Translations under genes and position numbers: made by a program | Part shown: piece after piece, positions 9,327 to 18,184 of the stretch | How the letters are laid out: each line of letters starts with the position of its first letter | Position numbering within the stretch: the stretch's first letter is position 1 | Origin: Sphaerisporangium sp040649355 | GTDB lineage: Bacteria > Actinomycetota > Actinomycetes > Streptosporangiales > Streptosporangiaceae | Direction of reading: 5' to 3' | Length of the DNA stretch: 64,000 bases | NCBI RefSeq assembly: GCF_043197795.1 | Contig: NZ_JBICTU010000015.1 | Location: 144,094 to 208,093 of the forward strand | The notes under the pieces: model-generated | What the model was told of the DNA's origin: nothing | Databases searched by the model: none | What the model saw: the letters and a program-made list of their open reading frames with translations, nothing else

Positions 9327-9364
9327 CGTTCGCTCGCCTGCGAGAAGCCTTCGGGCCAGGAGCC

Positions 9365-10021
9365 TTAAACCGAGCGGGTGTCGCCCTGGTCCGGCGGCGC
9401 CTGGCCGGTGAGGGAGGCGACCTCCCGCAGGGCGGCGAGCAGCGTGTCCTCGGGTTGCGCGCCCGAGACGGCGTACTTGCCCTCGAAGAGGAAGAGCGGC
9501 ACACCGCTGATGCCGAGCTCACGGGCGCGGTCGAGCTGCGCGCGGGTCTCCTCGGCGCCGTCCTCGCCGTCCAGGGACACCTGGACCCCCTCCTCGGCGG
9601 CGAGCCGGGCGAGGGTCTCGCGGCTGCCGATGTCCAGGCCGTCGCTGAAGTAGGCGCGGAACAGGCGCCGGGCCATCCGCTCGCCCCTGCCCTGTTCCGT
9701 CGCGGCCAGGATGAGCCGGTGGGCGTCGAAGGAGTTCGCCTGGACGGCCCGGTCCATGTGCAGGTCGAGGCCGGACTCGGCCGCTACCCCCGTCACCCGC
9801 CCGGTGAGCTCCCGCACCTTGTCGGGCCCGCCGAACCTGCGCTCCATCCACGTGCTGAGCGGCTCCCCGAGGGACTCCGCGTCCGGCGCGAGCTGGAAGG
9901 GGCGCAGCCGCACCTCCACCTCGCCGCCCTGCTCGCGGTAGCGCTCGGCGGCGCGGGTGAAGCGCGTATGGCCGATGTAGCACCAGGGACAGACGACATC
10001 AGAAAAGATCTCAACCTTCAC
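9365..10021 (-). CDS. DsbA family oxidoreductase (FrnE-like)
   Basis: About 218 residues with a thioredoxin fold. The CPWC active site sits at the N-terminus (VVCPWCYIGH), followed by the helical insertion and the cis-Pro loop GVPLFLFEGKYAVSGAQPE. This is the FrnE/2-hydroxychromene-2-carboxylate isomerase-like branch, cytoplasmic and without a signal peptide, and likely a disulfide oxidoreductase or isomerase. I prefer the GTG at 10021, which gives the usual VKVEIFSD start; a TTG at 10039 would add six residues. It is convergent with tdk. Confidence 0.85.
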   Translation of the reverse strand: MKVEIFSDVVCPWCYIGHTRFTRAAERYREQGGEVEVRLRPFQLAPDAESLGEPLSTWMERRFGGPDKVRELTGRVTGVAAESGLDLHMDRAVQANSFDAHRLILAATEQGRGERMARRLFRAYFSDGLDIGSRETLARLAAEEGVQVSLDGEDGAEETRAQLDRARELGISGVPLFLFEGKYAVSGAQPEDTLLAALREVASLTGQAPPDQGDTRSV

Positions 10022-10067
10022 AAGATGCTCAAACCCCAAGTATCAGGCGAACATTCCGGGGCGACCG

Positions 10068-10970
10068 TCAGGGAGCGGAGGAGATGTCGTCCATACGGGC
10101 CGCGAGCTGCTCGGGGTCGCCGCCGAGCAGTGCCGAGGTCGCGCGCCACCAGGCGAACCACTCGCCGCTGCGCCACATCCAGTCGACGCGCTCGACCGCG
10201 GCGATGACGTCGCCCTTCGCCTGCCACCACGGACCGACCTGCTCGCCCGTGGCGCCGTGGCGCAGCGCCCAGTGACGTAGCCGCTCGGCCGCGTGCTGGT
10301 CGACGGTCACGGCATACGGGTCGGGGTCCTCGCCGGGAAGCGGGTGAGGGCCGAGCCCCGCCGCCACTCCCCAGCTCCACTGGGCCTCGGCGGGCCCTGA
10401 GTAACGCAGCGTGGCGAAGTCGAGGTTCGACCCGAGCCCACCGCCGGGCCGCTCCAGCACCACGGCGTCCAGGCGCCCGCCGGCGTCGAACGAGACGACC
10501 AGGCGCTGCCCGGGGATGACCTCCTCGGGGAGGTCGATCCGGTCCTGCTCCTGCCAGGAGTTGAGGTCGACCGACGCGACCGGCGCGCCCCACGCCACGT
10601 CGGCGGTGTCGTCGGCGATCCAGGCGGCCAGCATCTCCAGCACCGTGAGGTCGGTCCACGGCTCGATGGCGGTGTTGGCGGCCAGTACCTCGTCGGGGGC
10701 CGGGATCTTCCCGCCGCGCCCGGCCGTCCACCATCCCGTGCCGAGCGCGCCGGTGCCGATGAGCAGGCCGGCGATCGCGGCGAGCTCGGAGGACCGCCTG
10801 GTGAGCGCGGCGCCCTGCGCCAACTCCACACAGCGCGCCATGCGGTCGTCGCCGAGCGCGGCTCTGGCCTCGCTCAGCAGCAGCGCAGCGGTCGGATGCT
10901 CCTCACCCAGGAGGTCGTGGATGAGTCGCCGGGCCTCCGATCGAGCATCCTCTGCACGGAACTCACGCAT
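10068..10970 (-). CDS. Hypothetical protein, no recognised domain
   Basis: A 300-residue protein that I do not recognise. The N-terminal third is helical (HDLLGEEHPTAALLLSEARA), with one weakly hydrophobic stretch (AAIAGLLIGTGALGTGWWTAG). The rest is rich in Trp and acidic residues (DVAWGAPVASVDLNSW, then EWFAWWRATSALLGG near the end), which suggests a globular beta-rich fold. Start ATG at 10970. It precedes the DsbA-like gene by about 46 bases on the same strand, so they may be co-transcribed. GC content and codon use match the neighbours. Confidence 0.7.
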   Translation of the reverse strand: MREFRAEDARSEARRLIHDLLGEEHPTAALLLSEARAALGDDRMARCVELAQGAALTRRSSELAAIAGLLIGTGALGTGWWTAGRGGKIPAPDEVLAANTAIEPWTDLTVLEMLAAWIADDTADVAWGAPVASVDLNSWQEQDRIDLPEEVIPGQRLVVSFDAGGRLDAVVLERPGGGLGSNLDFATLRYSGPAEAQWSWGVAAGLGPHPLPGEDPDPYAVTVDQHAAERLRHWALRHGATGEQVGPWWQAKGDVIAAVERVDWMWRSGEWFAWWRATSALLGGDPEQLAARMDDISSAP

Positions 10971-11088
10971 ATCACCACGTTACGCCCGGAGATCCTCTTC
11001 CGCGAGGTTCCGTAACAACCCTGGGATCTACCTGTCACGTACGCGCGTGAACGTTGCCGGGAACAGGCGAAGGATCTAAGCAGGGCCG

Positions 11089-11796
11089 CTAGCGCCCGCG
11101 GCCGGTGCGCCCGAGCAGCCATCCGATGACGGCGCTGCCGAGGGCGATGCCCGCGCCCATGCCGAAGGCCGTCAGCACCGGCCAGACCGGGGCGCCGCCG
11201 CGCGACCGCTCGGACGCCTCGCCGCGGGGCCGTTCGAACACCTGCCCGGCCTCGGGCCGCTCCGCCGCCTGGCTCCTGCCGCCGTTCGCGGAGGGGACGG
11301 GCGGGGTCGCGGAGGGGACGGGCGCCAGGCCGCCGGGAACCACCGCCGGAGCGAGGCCGTCCTGGAGGTGCTGCTCGACCGCGGTGAAGAACTCCCCGGC
11401 GGTCTTCTTCGCGACGGAGCCGAGCATGCGCTGGCCGACCCCGCCGATCATGCCGCCGACGACCGCCTCGGCGTCGTAGTCGACCCGGGTCGCGCCGCCA
11501 TCGACCTCGCTCAGCGTGATGCGCACGGTGGCGTCCACGGTGCCGGGGGCTCCGGCGCCCCGCGCGCGCAGCGTGAACCGCTCGGGCTCCTCGGGGTCGG
11601 AGAGCGCGACCTCACCCTGGTAGATGCCCTTGATGGAGGCGACGCCCGCGCTGACCGTCATGCGGTAGGTGTCCCCGCCCGTGGCCTCCAGCCGCTCGCA
11701 CCCCGGGATGGTGCGCACCAGGACCGCCGGATCCTGCAGGGCGGCCCAAACGCGACCCCGGTCGACTCCGACCACGGCACTGCCAACGACCTTCAT
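11089..11796 (-). CDS. CoxG-like SRPBCC protein with C-terminal membrane helix
   Basis: A 235-residue protein. Residues 1-145 match the CoxG family of START/SRPBCC folds (AVVGVDRGRVWAALQDPAVL, RTIPGCERLE, VDYDAEAVVGGMIGGVGQRML). A Pro/Ser-rich linker follows, then a single membrane helix near the C-terminus (VLTAFGMGAGIALGSAVIGWLLGR). CoxG anchors carbon monoxide dehydrogenase to the membrane in Oligotropha and helps quinone access in Mycobacterium. Here the molybdenum hydroxylase genes are 11 kb away, so pairing is possible but unproven. The ATG at 11796 follows GGAGG with a 5-base gap. Confidence 0.82.
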   Translation of the reverse strand: MKVVGSAVVGVDRGRVWAALQDPAVLVRTIPGCERLEATGGDTYRMTVSAGVASIKGIYQGEVALSDPEEPERFTLRARGAGAPGTVDATVRITLSEVDGGATRVDYDAEAVVGGMIGGVGQRMLGSVAKKTAGEFFTAVEQHLQDGLAPAVVPGGLAPVPSATPPVPSANGGRSQAAERPEAGQVFERPRGEASERSRGGAPVWPVLTAFGMGAGIALGSAVIGWLLGRTGRGR

Positions 11797-12120
11797 GGAC
11801 ACCTCCGATGCCGAGAGACTAGAGACCCACCCGCGACGCGGATAAGGGCAACTTCTGCCCGCCGATGACGCCGGGCGTCGTCAGGTCTCGCTGGCTCACT
11901 GCCATCCGTCTCACGTGGGGATCACGCTAACACCGGCGTGACGCGGCCGCCTTTGAAGGCCACCACGGCCATTCCAGGGACAATCAGGGACATTATCCCG
12001 ATAACGTCCCGACTTCGGCCCAGATTCATGAGCGGTCTTCGTCTTACCGTGAGTTCGGGATATAACTAGCCAATTGTTCCGCAGCTGCGGAGGGGGCGAC
12101 ACGCTGGGGGGCGGATCACC
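11797..12120. other. Divergent promoter region of coxG-like gene and SARP gene
   Basis: About 320 bases with no coding frame I would trust on the plus strand. A perfect 12-base palindrome, CCGCAGCTGCGG, lies at 12079-12090, about 30 bases before the SARP start, and TATAAC occurs at 12061-12066. These are candidate operator and -10 elements for the regulator, on sequence inspection only. Confidence 0.4.
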
Positions 12121-15012
12121 GTGAGTGCTCAAACGACGGGGCTTCACTTCTCTGTCCTGGGGCCGCTCACCGCGACCCGCGACGGGGAGGTACTCGACCT
12201 CGGGGGCAACCGCGTCAAGGCGGTCATCGCGACTCTCCTCATCGCCCAGGGCAAGATGGTGACGGCCGAGCGGATCGTCGAGGCGGTCTGGGGGGAGCAG
12301 GCGCCGAACAGCGTCATGGCGAGCCTGTATTCCTATATCACCAAACTCCGCAAATCCCTCGAACCCGACCGGCCGTCGCGGTCCCCCACCGGCATCCTCG
12401 ACCGCCAGGGACCCGGGTACGTACTGCGCGTCAGGCCCGATTCGGTGGACGCCGAGCGCTTCGCCGCGCTGGCCGAGCGCGGCGCCCGGCTGCTCGTCGA
12501 CGACCCGGCCACCGCGGCCGACAGCCTCGCGACCGCGCTCGGGCTGTGGCGCGGGCCCGCGTACGTCGACCTCGGCGACAGCGACGTGGCCACGGCCGAG
12601 GTCGCGCGGCTGGACAACGCGCGGCTGGCCGCCCGCCAGGACCACGCGGCGGCCCTCCTGGCCGTGGGCACCGCCGTCCTGGCCGTGGGCGAGCTGGAGC
12701 CCCTGGTCCGCGAGCACCCGCTCGCCGAACGCTCCTGGGAACTGCTGGCCCTCGCCCTGTATCGCACGGGACGGCAGGGGGACGCGCTCGCCGCGCTGCG
12801 CACCGCGCGCGAGCGTCTGATCGACGATCTGGGCGTGGATCCGGGCCCCTCCCTGCGCGCCATGGAGGCGGCGGTGCTCCAGCAGGACCCCGGCCTGGAT
12901 TGGCAGCGTCCCCGCGAGACCGTGGCGCTCGCCGAGCCGGCCGAGCAGCGGGAGGCCCCCGGACCTCGCCTTCCCGCGCCACTGACCCGCCTCATCGGAG
13001 GCGAGGGCGCGGTGAGCACGGTGAAAGGCCTCCTCGCGACGCAACGCCTGGTGACGATCACCGGCGCCGCCGGCACGGGCAAGAGCCGCATGGCCCTGGA
13101 GGTCGCCCACCAGCACGCGGACCAGGCGGAGGGCGAAGGGCCGTGGCTGGCCCTGCTCGCCGACGTGGCCGACGAGGCGCTGCTCCCCGGCGCCATCGGC
13201 GCGGCGATGGGCACGGCGATCACCAAGAGCGCGGACGAGCTCGCGGCCTCGATCGGCGACCGCGAGATGCTCCTCGTGCTGGACAACTGCGAGCACCTGA
13301 TCGACGCCGTCGCCGGCCTCGCCGAGAGCCTGCTGTCCCGGTGCCCCGGCCTGCTGCTGCTGGCCACGAGCAGGGAGCCGCTGTCGATCACCGGGGAGGC
13401 GACCTGGGATCTGCCGCCGCTGGATCCCGGCGGCGCGGGCGTCGAGCTCTTCGTGGAACGCTGCCAAGCCGTACGTCCCGGCTGGCGGCCCCGGCACGCC
13501 GAACGCCAGCTGATCTCCCAGATCTGCCAGGAACTGGACGGCCTGCCCCTCGCGATCGAGCTCGCGGCGGCCCAGACGCGCATCCTGTCGCTCCAGCAGA
13601 TCGAAGAGGGGCTCAACGACCGCTTCTCGCTGCTGGCCGGCGGGTCGCGGACCGCTCCCGCGCGCCATCGCAGCCTTGAGGCGGCCATCGAGTCGAGCGT
13701 GAGCCTGCTCACCCCGCCCGAGCGGCGGCTCCTCGGCTGCCTCAGCGTGTTCGAGGGCGGGTTCGACCTGGAGGGTGCCGAGCGGCTGGACGACAGGCCG
13801 CCCGTGCTGCCCCGGCTGAGCGGGCTGGTCTCCAAATCGCTCGTCACCGTGGACGGCGCGGGAGGGCCCCGCCGCTACCGCATGCTGGAGACGATCCGGC
13901 GGTACGCGATGCGCGCCCTGACCGGAGACGAGCGGTCCGGCTGGGCGAACCGGCACGTCGCGTGGGCGGTAGAGCTGGCCGAGACCGCCGACCGCCGGCT
14001 GCGGACGTTCGACGGCGAGCGGTGGATGCGCAGGCTCCGGCACGAGCAGGCCAACATGCGCACCGCGCTCGGCCACGCCCTCACCGCAGGCGACGGGGAC
14101 TCCGCGCTGCGGATCTCCACGGCGCTGGCCTGGCACTGGTACCGCGCCGGGAACGTGCATGAGGGCATCGGGTGGCTGACCAAGGCCCTGGACTCCGCCG
14201 GCCCCGACCATCCCAGCCGCGGGCAGGCCCTCATCGGACGGGCGCAGCTCCGCTACCTCGCCGGGGATCCGATCACCGGCAACGACGACGTCGAGGTCGC
14301 GCTGCGGCAGGCCGAGGCCGCGGGCGACATCGAGGTCATGGCCCGCGCCCTGCCCTACAGGGGGTACTTCCTGCAGCTCAGCGGCAACCCCAGCCAGGCG
14401 CAGCTCGCCCTGTCGGAGGGGTGGAAGCACGTACGGGCCGCCGGGCTGCCCTGGGTGGAGGCGGAGCTCATGATGGTGCGCGGGCAGATCACCCGCGTCG
14501 CCGGGGACCCCGCGCTCGCCGCCGGGCAGCTCCTGCAGGCGGCCGACATCGCCGAGGCGTGCGGCCACGACTGGGCGTACTGCTCGTCCGGCTGGGTCGG
14601 CGCGAAGGTCGCCATGGACCTCGGCGAGGCCGACCGGGCCGTCCAGGAGGCGGCGCGGCTGGTGGTGTACCTCGACCGCACCGAGGACATGACCTTGTGG
14701 CTGGCCTGCGCCCACGTGCTGGCCGGGGCCCTCGGCATGGCGGGCCGGGCGATGGAGGGCGCCGTGCTGCTCGGCGCGGTGTCGGCCATCGGCTCCCGCG
14801 TGGGCCACTCGCCCCAGCTGATGGACCCGCTCGACGGCCCGCGCAACGTGGCCGTCGTGCGCGCCACCCTCACGGTGGAGGCGTTCGAGGAGGCGACGGC
14901 GATGGGGGCGAGCCTCAGCAAGGAGGACGCCACCTCGATGGCCCGCCGCCTCCTCGTCCGCTCCCCCGGCGTCGAGGAGCACCGGACGGCACTCCGCGTC
15001 GACCGCTCCTGA
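12121..15012 (+). CDS. AfsR/SARP-type regulator with BTAD and NTPase domains
   Basis: A 963-residue regulator. Order: winged-helix OmpR/PhoB-type DNA-binding domain (residues ~5-95), BTAD domain (~100-245), then an NB-ARC/STAND NTPase with Walker A ITGAAGTGKSRMA (from residue ~316) and Walker B LLVLDNCEHL (~385). GLPLAIELAAAQTRILS follows, and then a long TPR-like helical C-terminus. Such large SARPs switch on secondary-metabolite or morphological genes in Streptomyces, with ATP hydrolysis controlling activity. GTG start at 12121. No biosynthetic cluster is visible inside the window, so the target is unknown. The gene faces the TPR-protein operon. Confidence 0.88.
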   Translation: MSAQTTGLHFSVLGPLTATRDGEVLDLGGNRVKAVIATLLIAQGKMVTAERIVEAVWGEQAPNSVMASLYSYITKLRKSLEPDRPSRSPTGILDRQGPGYVLRVRPDSVDAERFAALAERGARLLVDDPATAADSLATALGLWRGPAYVDLGDSDVATAEVARLDNARLAARQDHAAALLAVGTAVLAVGELEPLVREHPLAERSWELLALALYRTGRQGDALAALRTARERLIDDLGVDPGPSLRAMEAAVLQQDPGLDWQRPRETVALAEPAEQREAPGPRLPAPLTRLIGGEGAVSTVKGLLATQRLVTITGAAGTGKSRMALEVAHQHADQAEGEGPWLALLADVADEALLPGAIGAAMGTAITKSADELAASIGDREMLLVLDNCEHLIDAVAGLAESLLSRCPGLLLLATSREPLSITGEATWDLPPLDPGGAGVELFVERCQAVRPGWRPRHAERQLISQICQELDGLPLAIELAAAQTRILSLQQIEEGLNDRFSLLAGGSRTAPARHRSLEAAIESSVSLLTPPERRLLGCLSVFEGGFDLEGAERLDDRPPVLPRLSGLVSKSLVTVDGAGGPRRYRMLETIRRYAMRALTGDERSGWANRHVAWAVELAETADRRLRTFDGERWMRRLRHEQANMRTALGHALTAGDGDSALRISTALAWHWYRAGNVHEGIGWLTKALDSAGPDHPSRGQALIGRAQLRYLAGDPITGNDDVEVALRQAEAAGDIEVMARALPYRGYFLQLSGNPSQAQLALSEGWKHVRAAGLPWVEAELMMVRGQITRVAGDPALAAGQLLQAADIAEACGHDWAYCSSGWVGAKVAMDLGEADRAVQEAARLVVYLDRTEDMTLWLACAHVLAGALGMAGRAMEGAVLLGAVSAIGSRVGHSPQLMDPLDGPRNVAVVRATLTVEAFEEATAMGASLSKEDATSMARRLLVRSPGVEEHRTALRVDRS

Positions 15013-15057
15013 CCCCCGGGGCGGGCCCGGAGTACCCGCGCGGAACCGATGTGGCGC

Positions 15058-16362
15058 TCACGGGGTGCCGGGGGACTCTTCCGGGTTCCGGGTCATCGCC
15101 GTTCCGCCGTTGAGGCTGTACGGGCGGCGGGGTCCGGACACGATCGCGCGGTGCCCGGCGGCGACGCCGTTGTAGGAGCGGTTGCCGGGCCTCGGGCGCT
15201 CCTCCGCCGTCCGCCGGCGCTCCCAGGCCGCAAGGCGCCGCCGCGGCTCGGCCCCGTCGAGGAGGCGCGCCTCTCCCATGGCGGCCAGGGTGACGTTTCC
15301 GTACGCTCCGGCGAAAGCCCCGCTCAGCAGGCGCGCGATCAGCTGATGGTCGGCAGGGCGCACCTTGGACACGGCCTCCCGGATGTGCCGCCGGAAGGCG
15401 TCGAGGTCGTGCAGTTCCTCGTCGATCATCGCCAGGTTCAACGGCGGGCAGGGGCTCTCCGGGCAGAGCCGAGCGGCCCTGAGGAGGAAGGCCCGTGCCC
15501 GGTCGTGGTCCTTGGGCGGGTCGAGCGCGATGAGCGCCGCCTCCACCAGCAGCCCCCCGGCCGCCTCCCGCGCCTCCGCCCCCACGGGCTCCTCGGGCCG
15601 CGCGTGCCGGGGCTCGGGGCGCGGCGCCTGTACGACCTCCGCGAGCGACCCCTGTACGGGCTCCGCGCGGGAGGCGCGGCCGGGCGGGGCGATGAGGGAG
15701 CTCCCGTGTTCGAGCAGTTCGAAGGCGGCGGCGCGGTCGCTGTCCGCGAGCACCCGCGCCAGGGAGATCCACGCCTCGGCCACCAGGGGCCGGTGGGCGA
15801 GGACGGTCTGGAACGCGCGCTGGGCCCCCGGCTCGTCCCCCATCTCCGCCAGGCACGTGCCGAGCAGATACCAGGCGAGGGGCGCCGGATCGACGCCGGG
15901 ATCGGGGAACACGGCCACCGACGCCGTCAGCTCGGCCGCCGCCTCGGAGTACCGCCCGAAGTACAGACGCAGGCGCGCCCGCTGGATCCCCACGCGGGCA
16001 CGCCTGCGCGGATCCACCACCACCGCGTCCGCCAGGTCGAGCGCCCGCGCCGCGTCCTGGAGGCTCACGCCGTGGTCGATCCAGATCTGCGCGGCGTTCG
16101 TCAGCGCTACAGGGTCGTTCGGTGACAGCCGCAGCAGGGCGCCGTACCGCCGCAGGGCCTCGGCGGGCATGCCGTCGGCGTGGTGCAGGATCGCCGCGTT
16201 CAGCTCCTCTCCGTACTGGCGCCGTTGCCACTCGGCCGGCTCACGCCCGTGCTCGTCCCTGAGCCGGAGCGACGCCCTGTGCGAGTGCAGCGCCCGTACG
16301 ACGGCCAGTCCGGCGACGGCGATGAGCGGTCCCATGCCGTTCCCGACGTCCTCGCCGTCCAT
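15058..16362 (-). CDS. TPR-repeat protein
   Basis: A 434-residue protein of helical repeats (ILHHADGMPAEALRRYGALL, AEAWISLARVLADSDRAAAF), which indicates a TPR scaffold. An N-terminal hydrophobic stretch (MGPLIAVAGLAVVRALHSH) may be a weak membrane anchor. It starts at an ATG at 16362, only 11 bases after the stop of the cyclase-like gene, so it is probably translated from the same message. The tail after residue ~390 is basic and disordered. Function unknown; its position suggests a partner for the cyclase-like protein. The frame is open further upstream, but that part is only the shadow of the upstream gene. Confidence 0.7.
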   Translation of the reverse strand: MDGEDVGNGMGPLIAVAGLAVVRALHSHRASLRLRDEHGREPAEWQRRQYGEELNAAILHHADGMPAEALRRYGALLRLSPNDPVALTNAAQIWIDHGVSLQDAARALDLADAVVVDPRRRARVGIQRARLRLYFGRYSEAAAELTASVAVFPDPGVDPAPLAWYLLGTCLAEMGDEPGAQRAFQTVLAHRPLVAEAWISLARVLADSDRAAAFELLEHGSSLIAPPGRASRAEPVQGSLAEVVQAPRPEPRHARPEEPVGAEAREAAGGLLVEAALIALDPPKDHDRARAFLLRAARLCPESPCPPLNLAMIDEELHDLDAFRRHIREAVSKVRPADHQLIARLLSGAFAGAYGNVTLAAMGEARLLDGAEPRRRLAAWERRRTAEERPRPGNRSYNGVAAGHRAIVSGPRRPYSLNGGTAMTRNPEESPGTP

Positions 16363-16373
16363 GGCCGTTTCCG

Positions 16374-17102
16374 TCAGTACTCGTCGATGTTGACGATGGG
16401 GCCCGTCAGGCCGGCGCTCATCCGCGCGGGGGTGACGCGGACCCGGGGCGGGAGGTCGCGCCCGCCCCGGGCGGCGTCCGGCACGCTGATCCACGCCTCG
16501 GTGACGACGTCCTTGGAACGCACGGTCACCCGGCGGAACAGGTGCCTTCTCAGGTCGCGGTGCTCGTGCTCGATGACGTCCTCGAAAAGCTGCGCGGACA
16601 GGATGACGGCCAGGTCGGCGTCCGGATGCTCGTCGAGCGCCCCCCGCAGCTCGTCGCTGTCGCGCAGGCGGCACACCATGTTCACGGCACTGCCGGTGAA
16701 GCCGCCGTCGCCCACCCGCGTCGGACCCTGGTGGAACGCCACGCGCAGCCGCAGCCGTACGGGCGCGTTCCTGCCGAGATGGCGGTTGTGCTGGCGCAGG
16801 GCGACGCGCAGCTCACCGGCGAACCCGGCGATCGCGCGGGCCTCGTTCACCCCCGACGGCAGCAGCAGCACCAGCCCCTCGCCCTGCTCCCCCCGGAACA
16901 TGACGGTCGCGGTCCCCGGCTGGGCGGGCTCGCGCCACTCGGTGAAGTAGAGCCGGTCGAGTCCCGCCTGCCCGCTCGCCTCGGCGATCACCTCGACGAG
17001 ACGGCGGCGGAGCTCCTCCTGCCCGGGATCGTTCCATCGGCCGCGATTCTGGACGTCGAGGGCGATGCAGAGCCGACGGACCTCACCGCTCAGGTCGTTC
17101 AC
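16374..17102 (-). CDS. Class III nucleotidyl cyclase-like domain protein
   Basis: A 242-residue protein built mostly of one cyclase homology domain. The first metal Asp is kept (LCIALDVQNRG). The second metal position lies in GEQGEGLVLLLPSG, where Asp appears as Glu. The transition-state pair Asn and Arg is kept in GSAVNMVCRL. This looks like a divergent or degenerate adenylate/guanylate cyclase. GTG start at 17102 with AAAGGAGAG just ahead. It lies 58 bases downstream of a Crp-type gene and 11 bases upstream of a TPR gene. Whether it makes a nucleotide or only binds one cannot be read from the sequence. Confidence 0.65.
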   Translation of the reverse strand: MNDLSGEVRRLCIALDVQNRGRWNDPGQEELRRRLVEVIAEASGQAGLDRLYFTEWREPAQPGTATVMFRGEQGEGLVLLLPSGVNEARAIAGFAGELRVALRQHNRHLGRNAPVRLRLRVAFHQGPTRVGDGGFTGSAVNMVCRLRDSDELRGALDEHPDADLAVILSAQLFEDVIEHEHRDLRRHLFRRVTVRSKDVVTEAWISVPDAARGGRDLPPRVRVTPARMSAGLTGPIVNIDEY

Positions 17103-17160
17103 CGGTTCTCTCCTTTGGACGGGGCGGGACTGCTGGAGCTCACACAGCGTCCCGCTCCGG

Positions 17161-17910
17161 TCACGCCGGAACCTCATAATCCAACGGGTTGTCGCCGAGT
17201 CCGGCGAAGGTCTGCAGCCTGCGGATGTCGTGGACGACGATGCGGCGGTAGCCCGTGCCGACGACCCCGGCCCTGCGCAGCACGGTCAGGGCCTTGTGCA
17301 CCGTCGGGTCGGCGGCTCCCACGAGCGCGGCGAGCTCCGGCTGCGTGAAGGAGACACCGATCATGATGCCCTCGTTCACCGGCTCGCCGTACGAGCAGGC
17401 CAGCTCGACGAGGATGCGGGCCAGCCGTGTGAGGGTGGAGAACGTGCCGTACTCGACCCGGCGGCGGGTGGTCCAGCGCACCTTGGTGACCACCGCCCGG
17501 TTGACGGCGAGCGATGCCTCGGGACAGCGGCCGAGGAACGTTACGAAGGCCTCCTGGGAGATGAGCCGCACCAGGCAGGGGCCCGCCGCGGTGACGGTGG
17601 CCGCCCGGGGACGCCCGTCCAGGGCCGCGAACTCCCCCACGAGATCGCCGCCGACGCGTACCCCCAGCAGCGCGACCTTGCCGCTCTCGGTGTTCGCCGT
17701 GATCTTGACGCAGGCGTCCACGAGGAGGAAGACGTCGGTCGCCCTGTCCCCTTCGAGGATCATCGTCTCGCCCGCGGTGAACTGCCGGGGGCGCCCCAGC
17801 CCGAGCAGTTCGTCCCTGGTGGCATCGCCGAGGCCGCCGAGGAGGCTGCCGCGCGGCCATGGGCCTACCTTGCGAATCACACGGCGCCGCCCGGGTTCGG
17901 GGCCGTTCAT
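17161..17910 (-). CDS. Crp/Fnr-family transcriptional regulator
   Basis: A 249-residue regulator. The cyclic-nucleotide-binding beta-roll spans residues ~25-145 (GETMILEGDRATDVFLLVDACVKI, then GDLVGEFAALDGRPRAATVTA, the phosphate-binding cassette). A winged HTH follows (FTQPELAALVGAADPTVHKALTVLRRAG). The cassette resembles cAMP-type sites (GEFAALDGRPRAAT), so a cyclic nucleotide ligand is plausible. The ATG at 17910 has GGGAGGATCACC ahead. It heads a likely operon with the cyclase-like and TPR genes, which suggests the regulator may sense what the cyclase-like partner makes. Confidence 0.85.
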   Translation of the reverse strand: MNGPEPGRRRVIRKVGPWPRGSLLGGLGDATRDELLGLGRPRQFTAGETMILEGDRATDVFLLVDACVKITANTESGKVALLGVRVGGDLVGEFAALDGRPRAATVTAAGPCLVRLISQEAFVTFLGRCPEASLAVNRAVVTKVRWTTRRRVEYGTFSTLTRLARILVELACSYGEPVNEGIMIGVSFTQPELAALVGAADPTVHKALTVLRRAGVVGTGYRRIVVHDIRRLQTFAGLGDNPLDYEVPA

Positions 17911-18041
17911 GGTGATCCTCCCAGCGTGATGGTGGCCGGCTCGCGGCCGATGGACGACGCCCGGACCCCCACCCGAGCTTTCCGGCGATGAGGAAGGCCA
18001 CGTCCACGGTGATCCGAGGAGCTGGGCGGCCGTCCTCGCCT

Positions 18042-18067
18042 GAGCGCGCCGTCCTTTCCGCGCGCTC
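18042..18067. repeat. Inverted repeat in Crp/deacetylase intergenic region
   Basis: GAGCGCGC at 18042-18049 pairs perfectly with GCGCGCTC at 18060-18067 around a 10-base loop. There is no T tract, so it may be a hairpin in the deacetylase leader or an operator. Confidence 0.35.
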
Positions 18068-18184
18068 GGGGTGCCGCGATTTTCGTTCGCCCTACGACTA
18101 TGGGCGGAGGTCCTTGCGAAGACCTTGCGGCTGGGTGACGGGCCCCCGGCCGTGATCTCGGGTTTGCGGCAGAGGATCACCGCG

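Noticed and set aside
11911..14982. A 1023-codon open frame on the minus strand opposite the SARP gene
   Set aside because: It is Gly/Arg/His/Pro/Val-rich, a typical shadow of a GC-rich gene; no domain is recognisable and no ribosome site exists. The SARP on the plus strand is certain.
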